Source of the DNA: Jeongeupia sp. USM3
Lineage (GTDB): Bacteria; Pseudomonadota; Gammaproteobacteria; Burkholderiales; Chitinibacteraceae
Assembly (NCBI RefSeq): GCF_001808185.1
Contig: NZ_CP017668.1
Coordinates: 1,922,001 to 1,986,000 of the forward strand
Direction of reading: 5' to 3'
DNA: 64,000 nucleotides
Part shown: piece after piece, positions 24,496-32,227 of the stretch
How positions within the stretch are numbered: the stretch's first letter is position 1
Layout: each line of letters begins with the position of its first letter
Notes under the pieces: generated by a model
Databases searched by the model: none
Seen by the model: only the letters and a program-made list of their open reading frames with translations
Told to the model about the DNA's origin: nothing
Position numbers and translations under genes: made by a program

Positions 24496-25110
24496 TTAAG
24501 AACCGGGTGGCCGCGAGAACTGCACCGCCAACGCATTGGTCGTGATATTGCCGTTACCCGCCACCTGGTTGATCTGGAACACCCCCCGGCCGCCCGAAAA
24601 GGCCGCGGGATCGATATTCGTCTGCTGGGTCGGGATGATCTCGCCCACCAGCTGCTCGACGACACCTGCGGTACTGCCCGCCAGCAGGCTGTCATCGGCG
24701 GCACGAATCGTCAGGGCCGAGAAGCCGGTGTGTGCGACACCGCCGATGCCTTGCGCAATGGCCAGCTGATTGGCGCTGACATTGCCGTGGCCAGCCTGCT
24801 GATTGACGCCCAGCACGCCCCGGAATCCGGCAAATGAAGGCCCTTCGATGCTCGCCACCGCCGCGCCGTTGGCCGGGCCCACCTTGCCGCGTTGCACCAC
24901 CGAGCCGTGTGCCATCGCGGCCACCGAACCGTCCGGACTGACCGCAATCGCCCGCATATTGGCCGCGGCATTTTCGTTGCCGGCGCTCACGTTGACCGAC
25001 AGCACGCCCTGGCTCGCCATACCCGAATTGCTGATGATTGCGGTATCCAAGGACCAGGACGTTCCGGCCCAAAGGCAGCCAATCAGCGACGGCAGCAAAA
25101 GTCGTTTCAT
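24496..25110 (-). CDS. fapB: FapB-like amyloid subunit (locus 2)
   Basis: A 204-residue exported protein (signal peptide about 1-20) with three repeats at about 35-56, 98-119 and 176-197 built on G-V-[LF]-x-[VI]-N-x-x-AG-x-x-N-x-x-x-N-x-x-AI (for example GVLGVNQQAGHGNVSANQLA). The spacing matches the FapB/FapC type repeat with fewer Gln. In Pseudomonas, FapB is a minor or nucleating fibre subunit encoded just before FapC, as here. GAGGAG precedes the ATG. Downstream, 89 bp before fapC-like, lies a small hairpin (CCTGT-AG-ACAGG) that could moderate expression. FapB versus a second FapC is decided by size and order. Confidence 0.8.
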   Translation of the reverse strand: MKRLLLPSLIGCLWAGTSWSLDTAIISNSGMASQGVLSVNVSAGNENAAANMRAIAVSPDGSVAAMAHGSVVQRGKVGPANGAAVASIEGPSFAGFRGVLGVNQQAGHGNVSANQLAIAQGIGGVAHTGFSALTIRAADDSLLAGSTAGVVEQLVGEIIPTQQTNIDPAAFSGGRGVFQINQVAGNGNITTNALAVQFSRPPGS

Positions 25111-25122
25111 TCTTGAGACTCC

Positions 25123-25584
25123 TCAGCGCGGCAGCAGTGGCGACATGGCGTTGATGACCGTGCCGCCAACACCCAGCGCAGCCCCCATGCCGCCGCCGCC
25201 GGCCGAGCGTCCCGTGCCGCCAACCGACGCACCGCCAGCCGCTGCGCCCCCCAGGGCGACACCACTGCCCAGCGGCGCATTCGCCATGCCGCGGTCCAGA
25301 GCCTGATCGGCGCGCATATTGCCCATCAGCGCATCGTCCGCACTGCCGATCGCCGAGGTCCGCGCCACTTGCGATGTCACCCGGTCCGCCGGCGATACCT
25401 GCACTTCAACGGTTTTCGGCGACTTCGGGCTGTCGGGGCGGAACGCCGTACGGGGTGCCACATTGCGTGTGATGACAATCTCGCTGCCATCGGATTCGGC
25501 ATGAGCAAGCTGCGAGCCACCGGCCAGTAACGCTGCATACAGCGCGGCGGTGAGTTGCACAGACTTGAAGTTGGCTTGCCACAT
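25123..25584 (-). CDS. fapA: FapA-like exported glycine-rich protein (locus 2)
   Basis: A 153-residue exported protein, first gene of the operon. The signal peptide ends near LAHA-ESDG. Residues 30-90 are polar and look unstructured; residues 105-145 are Gly/Ala-rich (GGAAAGGASVGGTGRSAGGG). It lacks the fibre repeat. Size and position fit FapA, which in Pseudomonas influences fibre composition, but I see no diagnostic FapA motif, so the symbol is by synteny. GGAG lies 8 bases before the ATG, and a sigma-54 promoter lies 36 bp upstream. Confidence 0.6.
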   Translation of the reverse strand: MWQANFKSVQLTAALYAALLAGGSQLAHAESDGSEIVITRNVAPRTAFRPDSPKSPKTVEVQVSPADRVTSQVARTSAIGSADDALMGNMRADQALDRGMANAPLGSGVALGGAAAGGASVGGTGRSAGGGGMGAALGVGGTVINAMSPLLPR

Positions 25585-25619
25585 GTTCGGCTCCGGTACT
25601 TTTTGCTTGCCGACTCCAA

Positions 25620-25635
25620 TGCAGGCGCCGTGCCA
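25620..25635 (-). promoter_or_regulatory. Sigma-54 promoter of the locus 2 fap-like operon
   Basis: The minus strand reads TGGCACGGCGCCTGCA, matching the TGGCAC-N5-TTGCA consensus at every position but one, with GG and GC 10 bases apart. It lies 36 bp before the first start codon, leaving a leader of about 25 nt. ATTCAACCCATTG (25641-25653) just upstream matches the IHF consensus at all but one position, though it sits closer to the promoter than usual. Confidence 0.88.
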
Positions 25636-25883
25636 ATGAGATTCAACCCATTGATTTAAATCACAAACACAATTTCAAACCCGCAGCGAAAATCGCCGAA
25701 CGAATCAGAAGTGAGACATGTTTTGACGATAAACCGCGGGCAGCCACCAAAACGCGCCGATCCGGCGTCTGCGGATACCGCCGGAACCGGCGAGAACGAG
25801 GCTGGCCGCGGTTCGCAAGAAGGCGGCCGCCCTGAACCACTGAGCCTGACCGGCCAAATGCGTCTCAGAACTGAGTTAAGGCA
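25636..25883. other. Gene-free stretch upstream of the fap-like operon
   Basis: Between the sigma-54 promoter and the psd terminator are about 248 bp with no gene. The first 60 bp are AT-rich and are the natural place for activator and IHF sites; the rest is GC-rich with no clear repeat. Confidence 0.4.
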
Positions 25884-25911
25884 ACAAAAAACCCCGCGAT
25901 TGCGGGGTTGT
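25884..25911 (-). terminator. Terminator after psd
   Basis: On the minus strand AACCCCGC-AATC-GCGGGGTT is followed by a T run. It closes the psd transcript. Confidence 0.9.
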
Positions 25912-25951
25912 CTGGCATTCATCTCCGGCCGGACACGCGGCCGCGCGACAT

Positions 25952-26800
25952 TCAGTCGCCGTAACCGGCCATCGCCTCGCCGAGACGAACTGCCGCGGCC
26001 GGCGTCCAGCCCGGCGCAAACCGCGGTGCCGGTTGCGGGAACAGCAGCACGACGGTCGAGCCGAGCAGGAAGCGGCCCATTTCCTCGCCTTGCTTCAGCG
26101 TGATCTGCTGGTCGCGGTAGTCCCAGTGGCGCACGGTCTTCTCGCGCGGCGGGTTGACGACACCATGCCAGACGGTCGCCATGCTGCCGACGATGGTCGC
26201 ACCGACCAGCACCAGTACGAACGGGCCGTGCTCGCCTTCGAACTCGCAAACCACGCGCTCGTTGCGGGCAAACAGCCCCGGCACATGGCGTGCGGTCGCC
26301 GGGTTGACCGAGAACAGTTCGCCCGGCACGTAGATCATCTGCAGCAGCCGGCCGTCGCACGGCATGTGGATGCGGTGGTAATCCTTCGGGCTCAGGTAAA
26401 TCGTCGCAAAACTGCCGTTGTCGTAACGGCTGGCCAGTTCGGCATCGCCACCGACCAGGGCCGTCGTCGAATAGCGGTGGCCCTTGGCCTGGAAGATCTG
26501 ATCGTGCGCGATCGCACCGCACTGGCTGATCGCACCGTCAACCGGGCAGACCAGCGGCGAGCTCGCCAGCGGGCGGGCGCCGGGCTTGAGCGCGCGGGTG
26601 AAGAAATCGTTGAAACTGGCGTAGCTCGCGATGTCCGGATTGGCCGCCTCGGCCATGTTCACACCATACTTGGCGACGAAGCGGCGGACGATCCACGTCG
26701 TCACCTTGCCACGTGCAGGCTGCGCCACCCAGCCGGCAAATACGGTCAGCGCCAGCTTGGGCACGGCATACTGCAGCAGGACTTTCAGGCGTTCGGGCAC
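25952..26800 (-). CDS. psd: Phosphatidylserine decarboxylase proenzyme
   Basis: A 282-residue inner-membrane-associated enzyme that makes phosphatidylethanolamine from phosphatidylserine. It self-cleaves at the conserved Gly-Ser to create a pyruvoyl group: LGSTVVLLFP near residue 247. The catalytic Asp/His region is FATIYLSPKDYHRIHMPCDG, and CPVDGAI precedes it. The GTG start has GGAG ten bases upstream. It is divergent from pssA, the preceding enzyme of the pathway, about 140 bp away. Confidence 0.95.
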   Translation of the reverse strand: MPERLKVLLQYAVPKLALTVFAGWVAQPARGKVTTWIVRRFVAKYGVNMAEAANPDIASYASFNDFFTRALKPGARPLASSPLVCPVDGAISQCGAIAHDQIFQAKGHRYSTTALVGGDAELASRYDNGSFATIYLSPKDYHRIHMPCDGRLLQMIYVPGELFSVNPATARHVPGLFARNERVVCEFEGEHGPFVLVLVGATIVGSMATVWHGVVNPPREKTVRHWDYRDQQITLKQGEEMGRFLLGSTVVLLFPQPAPRFAPGWTPAAAVRLGEAMAGYGD

Positions 26801-26941
26801 GCGGCGCTCCGGTTCTCGTCAAACCGGCGATTGTAACGCAAGTGCCGAACCGCCTGCGCCCTCGCCCGAGGAGCGCGACCGTATTAAACTCTGCCTGTTG
26901 CACCCTTCACCGGCGGCCCCCCGCCACGAACCGAGAACACC

Positions 26942-27706
26942 ATGACCTTGAACACCAAGAGCCCGATGAACCTGCGCCGCCAGAGCATTTACCTGCTGCC
27001 CAACCTGTTCACGCTGGGTGCGCTGTTCGCCGGTTTCTACGCCATCGTCCAGGCCATGAACAACCGCTTCGAGCATGCCGCGGTGGCGATTTTCGTCGCG
27101 ATGATCCTCGACGGCCTCGACGGCCGCGTTGCCCGGCTGACGCACACGCAATCGGAGTTCGGCGCCCAGCTCGACAGCCTCTCGGACATGGTCAGTTTCG
27201 GCGTTGCGCCGGCGCTGGTCGCCTATGAATGGATGCTCAAGGACTACGGCAAGACCGGCTGGATCATCGCCTTCGTCTACTGCGCGTGCGCGGCGCTGCG
27301 GCTGGCGCGCTTCAACGTCAATATCGGTGTCGTCGACAAGCGCTGGTTCCAGGGGCTCGCCAGCCCGGCCGCCGCCGGCATCGTCGCCGGCCTGGTCTGG
27401 AACGTGCACGAGTTCGCCGACGAGATCGAGCCCTTGACCCATCTGCTGCCGCTGGTCGCCATGGCGTTCACCCTGTTCGCAGGGCTGTCGATGGTCGTGA
27501 ACGTGCGGTTCTGGAGCTTCAAGGAATTCAACGTCCGCAAGACGGTGCCGTTCTACGCGATGCTGATCATGGTGCTGGTGCTGATCGTGCTCGCCGCCAA
27601 GCCTGCGCTGGCACTGTTCCTGTTCTTTGTCGGCTATGGCGTCTCCGGTTACCTGTACTGGCTGTGGCAGTTGCTGCGGCGGAACAAGCTGCAAGCGCCA
27701 CAATAG
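26942..27706 (+). CDS. pssA: Phosphatidylserine synthase (CDP-alcohol phosphatidyltransferase type)
   Basis: A 254-residue integral membrane enzyme that joins serine to CDP-diacylglycerol. The CDP-alcohol phosphotransferase signature runs DGLDGRVARLTHTQSEFGAQ then LDSLSD, giving the DG-x2-AR-x8-G-x3-D-x3-D pattern with both terminal Asp. There are about eight hydrophobic segments. It is of the membrane type II class, not the E. coli peripheral type. Divergent from psd, followed by a terminator. Confidence 0.93.
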   Translation: MTLNTKSPMNLRRQSIYLLPNLFTLGALFAGFYAIVQAMNNRFEHAAVAIFVAMILDGLDGRVARLTHTQSEFGAQLDSLSDMVSFGVAPALVAYEWMLKDYGKTGWIIAFVYCACAALRLARFNVNIGVVDKRWFQGLASPAAAGIVAGLVWNVHEFADEIEPLTHLLPLVAMAFTLFAGLSMVVNVRFWSFKEFNVRKTVPFYAMLIMVLVLIVLAAKPALALFLFFVGYGVSGYLYWLWQLLRRNKLQAPQ

Positions 27707-27732
27707 ACACAATGTCCAACACACTTCTGGAG

Positions 27733-27758
27733 AGCGCCCTTCTGGGCGCTTTTCTTTT
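27733..27758 (+). terminator. Terminator after pssA
   Basis: AGCGCCC-TTCT-GGGCGCT stem followed by TTTCTTTT. Confidence 0.88.
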
Positions 27759-27776
27759 GCCCAACCCCGGAAATTG

Positions 27777-27806
27777 TTTGACACAACGTCAAATAAATCG
27801 TAATTT
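27777..27806 (+). promoter_or_regulatory. leuA promoter candidate with overlapping inverted repeat
   Basis: TTGACA at 27778-27783 followed after 17 bp by TAATTT (27801-27806) is a plausible sigma-70 promoter with a good -35 and a weak -10. A 17-bp inverted repeat, TTTGAC-ACAAC-GTCAAA (27777-27793), covers the -35. A dimeric repressor bound there would block transcription; the helix-turn-helix-like extension of LeuA is one candidate (speculative). Confidence 0.5.
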
Positions 27807-27832
27807 GGCAACTCGAACCTGAGGAGAACAGC

Positions 27833-29623
27833 GTGCAATTGGACATCGAACGTCTAATCGCCGAATTCGGCGGCCCCGGTCCGCTGGCGGAGGCGCTCAA
27901 TACCGCCTTTCCGGACGACCCGGTGTCACGCGCAGCGATCTACAAGTGGCGCGAACGCGGCACGCTGCCGCTCTCCCAGCTCAACAAGCTCGCGCAAATC
28001 GCGGCCAGCCGCGGGCACCAATTCAATATCCAGTCTTATCTGGCCGGCACGCAGCCGGCGTCGATCACTTGGGGAGAACCGGCAATGGGCGAGCGCTTGT
28101 ACATTTTCGACACGACCTTGCGCGACGGCGAGCAGTCGCCCGGCGCGTCGATGACGCGGGAAGAAAAGATCCGCGTCGCCCGCCAGCTGGAAAAACTCGG
28201 TGTCGACATCATCGAGGCCGGCTTCGCCGCCGCCAGCCCCGGCGACGCCGAATCGATCCGTGCGATTGCCGAGGCCGTGAAGGAGTCGACCGTCTGTTCG
28301 CTGGCCCGCGCGAACGAGCGTGATGTGCGCGCCGCCGGCGAAGCCATCCGCCCCGCCGCCAAGGGCCGCATCCATACCTTCATCGCGACCAGCCCGATCC
28401 ATATGGAGAAGAAGCTGCGGATGAGCCCGGACGAGGTCGTCGCCGCAGCGGTCAAGGCGGTGAAGATCGCCGGCGAATACACCGCCGACATCGAATTCTC
28501 GGCCGAGGACGCACTGCGCTCGGACATCGACTTCCTCGCGCGCATTTTCGGCGAAGTGATCAAGGCCGGCGCCAGAACGATCAACGTCCCCGACACCGTC
28601 GGCTACGCCGTGCCGCAGCTGACCGAGCGTTTCTTCCGCGAGCTGATCGCCAAGACGCCGGGCGGCGACAGCGTGATCTGGTCAGCGCACTGCCACGACG
28701 ACCTCGGCATGGCCGTCGCCAACTCGCTCGCCGCGGTGATGGGCGGCGCACGCCAGGTCGAGTGCACGATCAACGGCCTCGGCGAGCGCGCCGGCAACGC
28801 CAGCCTCGAAGAAATCGTCATGGCGGTGAAGACGCGCCACGACATCTTCGGCGTCGAAACCCGCGTCGACGCCACGCAGATCGTCCCGACCAGCAAGCTC
28901 GTCTCGACCGTGACCGGCTACCCGGTGCAGCCGAACAAGGCCATCGTCGGCGCCAACGCGTTCTCGCACGAATCGGGCATCCATCAGGACGGCGTGCTCA
29001 AGCACCGCGAAACCTACGAGATCATGAGCGCCGAATCGGTCGGCTGGGCGACCAACCGGCTGACGCTGGGCAAGCTCTCGGGCCGCAACGCCTTCAAGAC
29101 CAAGTTGGGCGAGCTCGGCATCGTGCTCGACAGCGAGGAAGCGCTGAACGCCGCCTTCGCCCGCTTCAAGGTGCTGGCCGACAAGAAGCGCGAGATCTTC
29201 GACGAAGACCTGCACGCACTGGTGTCGGACGAGCTGATTTCGATCGAGCAGGAGACCTACCGGCTGACGTCGCTGAAGGTCGTGTCGGAAACCGGCGAGA
29301 CGCCGGTGGCGAATCTGGTGATGACCGAAGCCGGTCAGGAACGCCGCGCCGACGCCGAAGGCGACGGTCCGGTCGATGCGGTGTTCAAGGCGATCGAATC
29401 GCTGGTGGGCACCGGCGCCGAACTGCAGCTGTACTCGGTCAACGCCATTACCCAGGGCACCGACAGCCAGGGCGAGGTGACCGTGCGCCTGAGCCGCGAC
29501 GGCCGCATCGTCAACGGTCAGGGCGCCGATACCGACATCCTCGTTGCCAGCGCCAAGGCATACATCTCGGCGGCCAACAAGCTGGCCAGCAAGACCGAAC
29601 GGACCCATCCGCAACCGGTGTAA
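27833..29623 (+). CDS. leuA: 2-Isopropylmalate synthase with N-terminal helix-turn-helix-like extension
   Basis: LeuA condenses acetyl-CoA with 2-oxoisovalerate in leucine synthesis. The catalytic core begins at residue 85 (MGERLYIFDTTLRDGEQSPG) with the metal-binding HCHDD-type motif SAHCHDDLGMAVAN and ends in a LeuA regulatory domain. The frame continues 84 codons upstream with no stop. That part (IERLIAEFGGPGPLAEALNT, SRAAIYKWRERGTLP) looks like a small helix-turn-helix of the YdaS/Cro kind. GTG 27833 has GAGGAG 5 nt before it; ATG 28085 also has GGGGAG. Either a 596-residue fusion is made, or both long and 512-residue forms. The core is certain; the extension's role is unknown. Confidence 0.9.
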   Translation: MQLDIERLIAEFGGPGPLAEALNTAFPDDPVSRAAIYKWRERGTLPLSQLNKLAQIAASRGHQFNIQSYLAGTQPASITWGEPAMGERLYIFDTTLRDGEQSPGASMTREEKIRVARQLEKLGVDIIEAGFAAASPGDAESIRAIAEAVKESTVCSLARANERDVRAAGEAIRPAAKGRIHTFIATSPIHMEKKLRMSPDEVVAAAVKAVKIAGEYTADIEFSAEDALRSDIDFLARIFGEVIKAGARTINVPDTVGYAVPQLTERFFRELIAKTPGGDSVIWSAHCHDDLGMAVANSLAAVMGGARQVECTINGLGERAGNASLEEIVMAVKTRHDIFGVETRVDATQIVPTSKLVSTVTGYPVQPNKAIVGANAFSHESGIHQDGVLKHRETYEIMSAESVGWATNRLTLGKLSGRNAFKTKLGELGIVLDSEEALNAAFARFKVLADKKREIFDEDLHALVSDELISIEQETYRLTSLKVVSETGETPVANLVMTEAGQERRADAEGDGPVDAVFKAIESLVGTGAELQLYSVNAITQGTDSQGEVTVRLSRDGRIVNGQGADTDILVASAKAYISAANKLASKTERTHPQPV

Positions 29624-29955
29624 CCCTCATTCCGGACCGGCGCCACGCTGGGACGGCTGTGAAGCCGGTTCGGACATGCAATAAGAAACAGGCCAAATAC
29701 TGCGCCGGAAACCGGCTTGCCCACGAGGCGAGTCCGGCGGGCTTCCCACCACGAAGCCCGATCCGCCCGCAAGCGCAAGCCACAAGCTTGCCGTTTGACG
29801 AGGCGCCCGGCCGCTTCTTTTCTTATCTCCCAAAACGGCAAGAAAGCGAAACCGTGCCGGCAAGGCCCCCTTGGGGTCCGAAGCGTCCTGCAGGGGCTTC
29901 CTACGGTCGCAACAGCACAGGCAAGTAGGCAGCGAGCGCGGCCAACAGGACTTGC
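29624..29955. other. Gene-free, hairpin-rich stretch
   Basis: About 332 bp between leuA and the DUF2069 gene with no credible gene. It contains short hairpins such as GCCGG-AAA-CCGGC and GCAAGC-CACAA-GCTTGC but no T-tailed terminator. The CTTCTTTTCTTATCTCCC segment near 29813 loosely recalls the ends of the element at 52961-53463, but not enough to call a copy. Confidence 0.35.
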
Positions 29956-30330
29956 TTAGCCGTTTTCCGCAGCCAGCAGGCTCGGCCGCGTCCACTTGGC
30001 GTAGCACGACACAGCGACGAAACACACCGTCGCCAGCAGCACCTCTCCCCCCGCCAGCCAGCGCGACAGCCCGGCATCGCTCCACACCCGCATCAGCCCC
30101 TCGGCCCACCACAGCAGGATGAACATCGACGTCCACTGGTAGGTATAGCGCCGGCCGTGGATCAGCCCGCGCAGCGGCAGCAACAGCGGCAGCGCCTTCA
30201 GCGCCAGTGTCGAGCCGCCGGAACGCAGCGGCGCCAGCACCAGCTCCCAGGCCAGACACAGCGCGATCAGCGCGATCACGCTGCCGACGGCAACCATACG
30301 TGCGAGATCGCGACGTGCTTGCGGGCTCAT
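29956..30330 (-). CDS. DUF2069 inner-membrane protein
   Basis: A 124-residue membrane protein with about four hydrophobic segments (VGSVIALIALCLAWELVLAP, LLLPLRGL, FILLWWAEGLMRV, VLLATVCFVAVSCYA) and the family motif RGRRYTYQW-like HGRRYTYQWTSM. DUF2069 proteins are small proteobacterial membrane proteins of unknown function and are often next to wrbA, as here. Its ATG overlaps the wrbA stop by four bases, so the two are translated together. Confidence 0.85.
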   Translation of the reverse strand: MSPQARRDLARMVAVGSVIALIALCLAWELVLAPLRSGGSTLALKALPLLLPLRGLIHGRRYTYQWTSMFILLWWAEGLMRVWSDAGLSRWLAGGEVLLATVCFVAVSCYAKWTRPSLLAAENG

Positions 30331-30926
30331 TGCGGCACCGCCAGTTTCAGCGCGATCTCGGCCAGACGCTTGCCCTGGGCGATCGCCAGCCGCTTCTCGG
30401 CCTCCGAAACCGGCGCGCGGCTTTCGGGGCCGGCGATATGGCTCGGGCCGTACGGCGTGCCGCCCGAGCTCGTCGTCGTCAGCGCCGGCTCGGTGTACGG
30501 CGTGCCGACGATGACCATGCCGTGATGCAGCAGCGGCAGCATCATCGACAGCAGCGTCGTCTCGTTGCCGCCGTGCATCGAACCGGTACTGGTGAACACG
30601 CTTGCCGGCTTGCCGGCGAGCGTGCCGGCCAGCCAGTCGTTGATCGTGCCGTCGAGAAAGTACTTGAGCGGCGCGGCCATGTTGCCGAAACGCGTCGGGC
30701 TGCCGAGCGCCACGCCGATGCATTCGTGCAGGTCCTTGAGCTCGACGTAGGGTGCGCCGTGGTCCGGAATCGCCGTCTCGACCGCTTCGCATACGGTCGA
30801 CACCTTCGGCACCGTGCGCACGCGCGCCCGTGCACCGGGCACCGATTCGATGCCGCGCGCGATCAGTTGGGCCAACTGGCGCGTCGCACCATGGGTCGAG
30901 TAATAAAGGACAAGCACGTCGCGCAT
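30327..30926 (-). CDS. wrbA: NAD(P)H:quinone oxidoreductase WrbA
   Basis: A 199-residue flavodoxin-like FMN enzyme, WrbA type IV, that reduces quinones by two electrons and limits oxidative stress. FMN-phosphate loop YYSTHGATRQLA; FMN ring contacts SPTRFGNMAAPLKYFLD and STGSMHGGNETTLLS; and the WrbA marker GTPYGPSHIAG. First gene of a two-gene operon with DUF2069. Divergent from yihY across 59 bp containing TATTAT-like promoter bases. Confidence 0.92.
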   Translation of the reverse strand: MRDVLVLYYSTHGATRQLAQLIARGIESVPGARARVRTVPKVSTVCEAVETAIPDHGAPYVELKDLHECIGVALGSPTRFGNMAAPLKYFLDGTINDWLAGTLAGKPASVFTSTGSMHGGNETTLLSMMLPLLHHGMVIVGTPYTEPALTTTSSGGTPYGPSHIAGPESRAPVSEAEKRLAIAQGKRLAEIALKLAVPQ

Positions 30927-30985
30927 GGCGGCTCCGGATTGGGGGGTGCGGTATTATAAAGCGATTGAAACCCTGACTCCGATCG

Positions 30986-32182
30986 ATGCGTCGACCTTTT
31001 CCGCGCCTGAATGAACTGACCGACTGGCGACGCTTGTCGGGTTTTGCCCGCTTCGTTGCCCAGCGCCTCGTCGCCGACCGCTGCATGCAGACCGCCGGCA
31101 GCCTCGCGTATACGACGATGCTGGCGATCGTGCCGCTGTTCACGATCGCGCTGACGCTGTTCTCGGCCTTCCCGATGTTCAGCGCCTACAGCGGGCGATT
31201 CCGGGCCTTCATCCTCTCGAATCTGGTACCCGATACCGGCGGCCGCATCGTCGGCACCTATATGCGGCAGTTTTCCGACAATGCCGAAAAGCTCACGGCG
31301 CTCGGGATGGTCGCGCTGGCGATCACCGCGCTGCTGCTGGTGTTCACGATCGAAAAAACGCTGAACCAGATCTGGGGCGTGCAGAAACCGCGCCGGCTGC
31401 TGTCGCGCACGCTGATCTACTGGGCGGCGCTGACCCTGGGGCCGCTGGTGCTCGGGGTCAGCCTGTCGCTGACGTCGTGGATTTCGCATGGGCTCGGCAC
31501 GACCTCGCTGTTCGCGATTGCACCGGTCGCGCTGACCTTCGTCTCGCTGGCACTGCTCTACATGGCCGTGCCGAACTGCTACGTACCGCATGCGCATGCG
31601 CTGACTGCCGCCGCGGTGACAACGGTGCTGCTCGAGCTGATGAAAAAGCTGTTCGGCCTCTACATCCAGCAGTTCGGCGCGTACAAGCTGCTCTACGGCG
31701 CGTTTGCGGCGTTCCCGATCTTCCTGCTCTGGCTCTACCTGTGCTGGGTGATCGTGCTCGGCGGTGCGGTCCTGTCGGCATCGCTGTCGTACTGGCACGG
31801 CGACGGCTGGCGCTGGGGCCGGCACCACGGCACGCGCTTCGAACAGGCGGTGCGCATCCTGCTGACGCTGGCGCAGGCGCACGGCAACGGCGAGGTGCTG
31901 CACATCGACGTGCTGCGCCGGCGTGTCGGCCTGGGGCTCGATGCGACGCAGGCGCTGCTCGAACGCATGTCGCTGCGCAACTGGGTCGAGGCGAGCCGCG
32001 ACGGCGAATGGCTGATCGCCGTCGCGATCGAACGGATCACCCTGCTGGAGATCTACGAACAGGTCGTCACGCCGCTGAGCGCCGACGTCGAAGCCGGGCT
32101 GGTGCCGACGGTTGCCGCAATGCGCCAGCCGCTAACGGCGACGCTCGCCGATTACATCGACACGCTGGACGAGCAGAAATGA
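30986..32182 (+). CDS. YihY family inner-membrane protein
   Basis: A 398-residue YihY/virulence-factor BrkB family protein, long misnamed ribonuclease BN. Six membrane segments occupy residues 40-270, with the family motif TAGSLAYTTMLAIVPLFTI in the first and QQFGAYKLLYGAFAAFPIFL in the fifth. The C-terminal 120 residues look like a winged-helix pair (VLHIDVLRRRVGLGLDATQA). The molecular role is unknown. It is alone on its strand and followed by a hairpin. Confidence 0.88.
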   Translation: MRRPFPRLNELTDWRRLSGFARFVAQRLVADRCMQTAGSLAYTTMLAIVPLFTIALTLFSAFPMFSAYSGRFRAFILSNLVPDTGGRIVGTYMRQFSDNAEKLTALGMVALAITALLLVFTIEKTLNQIWGVQKPRRLLSRTLIYWAALTLGPLVLGVSLSLTSWISHGLGTTSLFAIAPVALTFVSLALLYMAVPNCYVPHAHALTAAAVTTVLLELMKKLFGLYIQQFGAYKLLYGAFAAFPIFLLWLYLCWVIVLGGAVLSASLSYWHGDGWRWGRHHGTRFEQAVRILLTLAQAHGNGEVLHIDVLRRRVGLGLDATQALLERMSLRNWVEASRDGEWLIAVAIERITLLEIYEQVVTPLSADVEAGLVPTVAAMRQPLTATLADYIDTLDEQK

Positions 32183-32186
32183 ACAA

Positions 32187-32203
32187 GCCCCGCCGAGCGG
32201 GGC
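32187..32203. terminator. Hairpin between convergent yihY and aroB
   Basis: GCCCCGC-CGA-GCGGGGC stem between convergent genes with no T run. A likely weak bidirectional terminator. Confidence 0.5.
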
Positions 32204-32227
32204 CTGTCCGATCGGGCAACGGGCACC

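Noticed and set aside
29624..29955. Second copy of the 0.5-kb inverted-end element
   Set aside because: Only a vague CTTCTTTTC similarity; the arms and the GCTTCGCC hairpin are missing.
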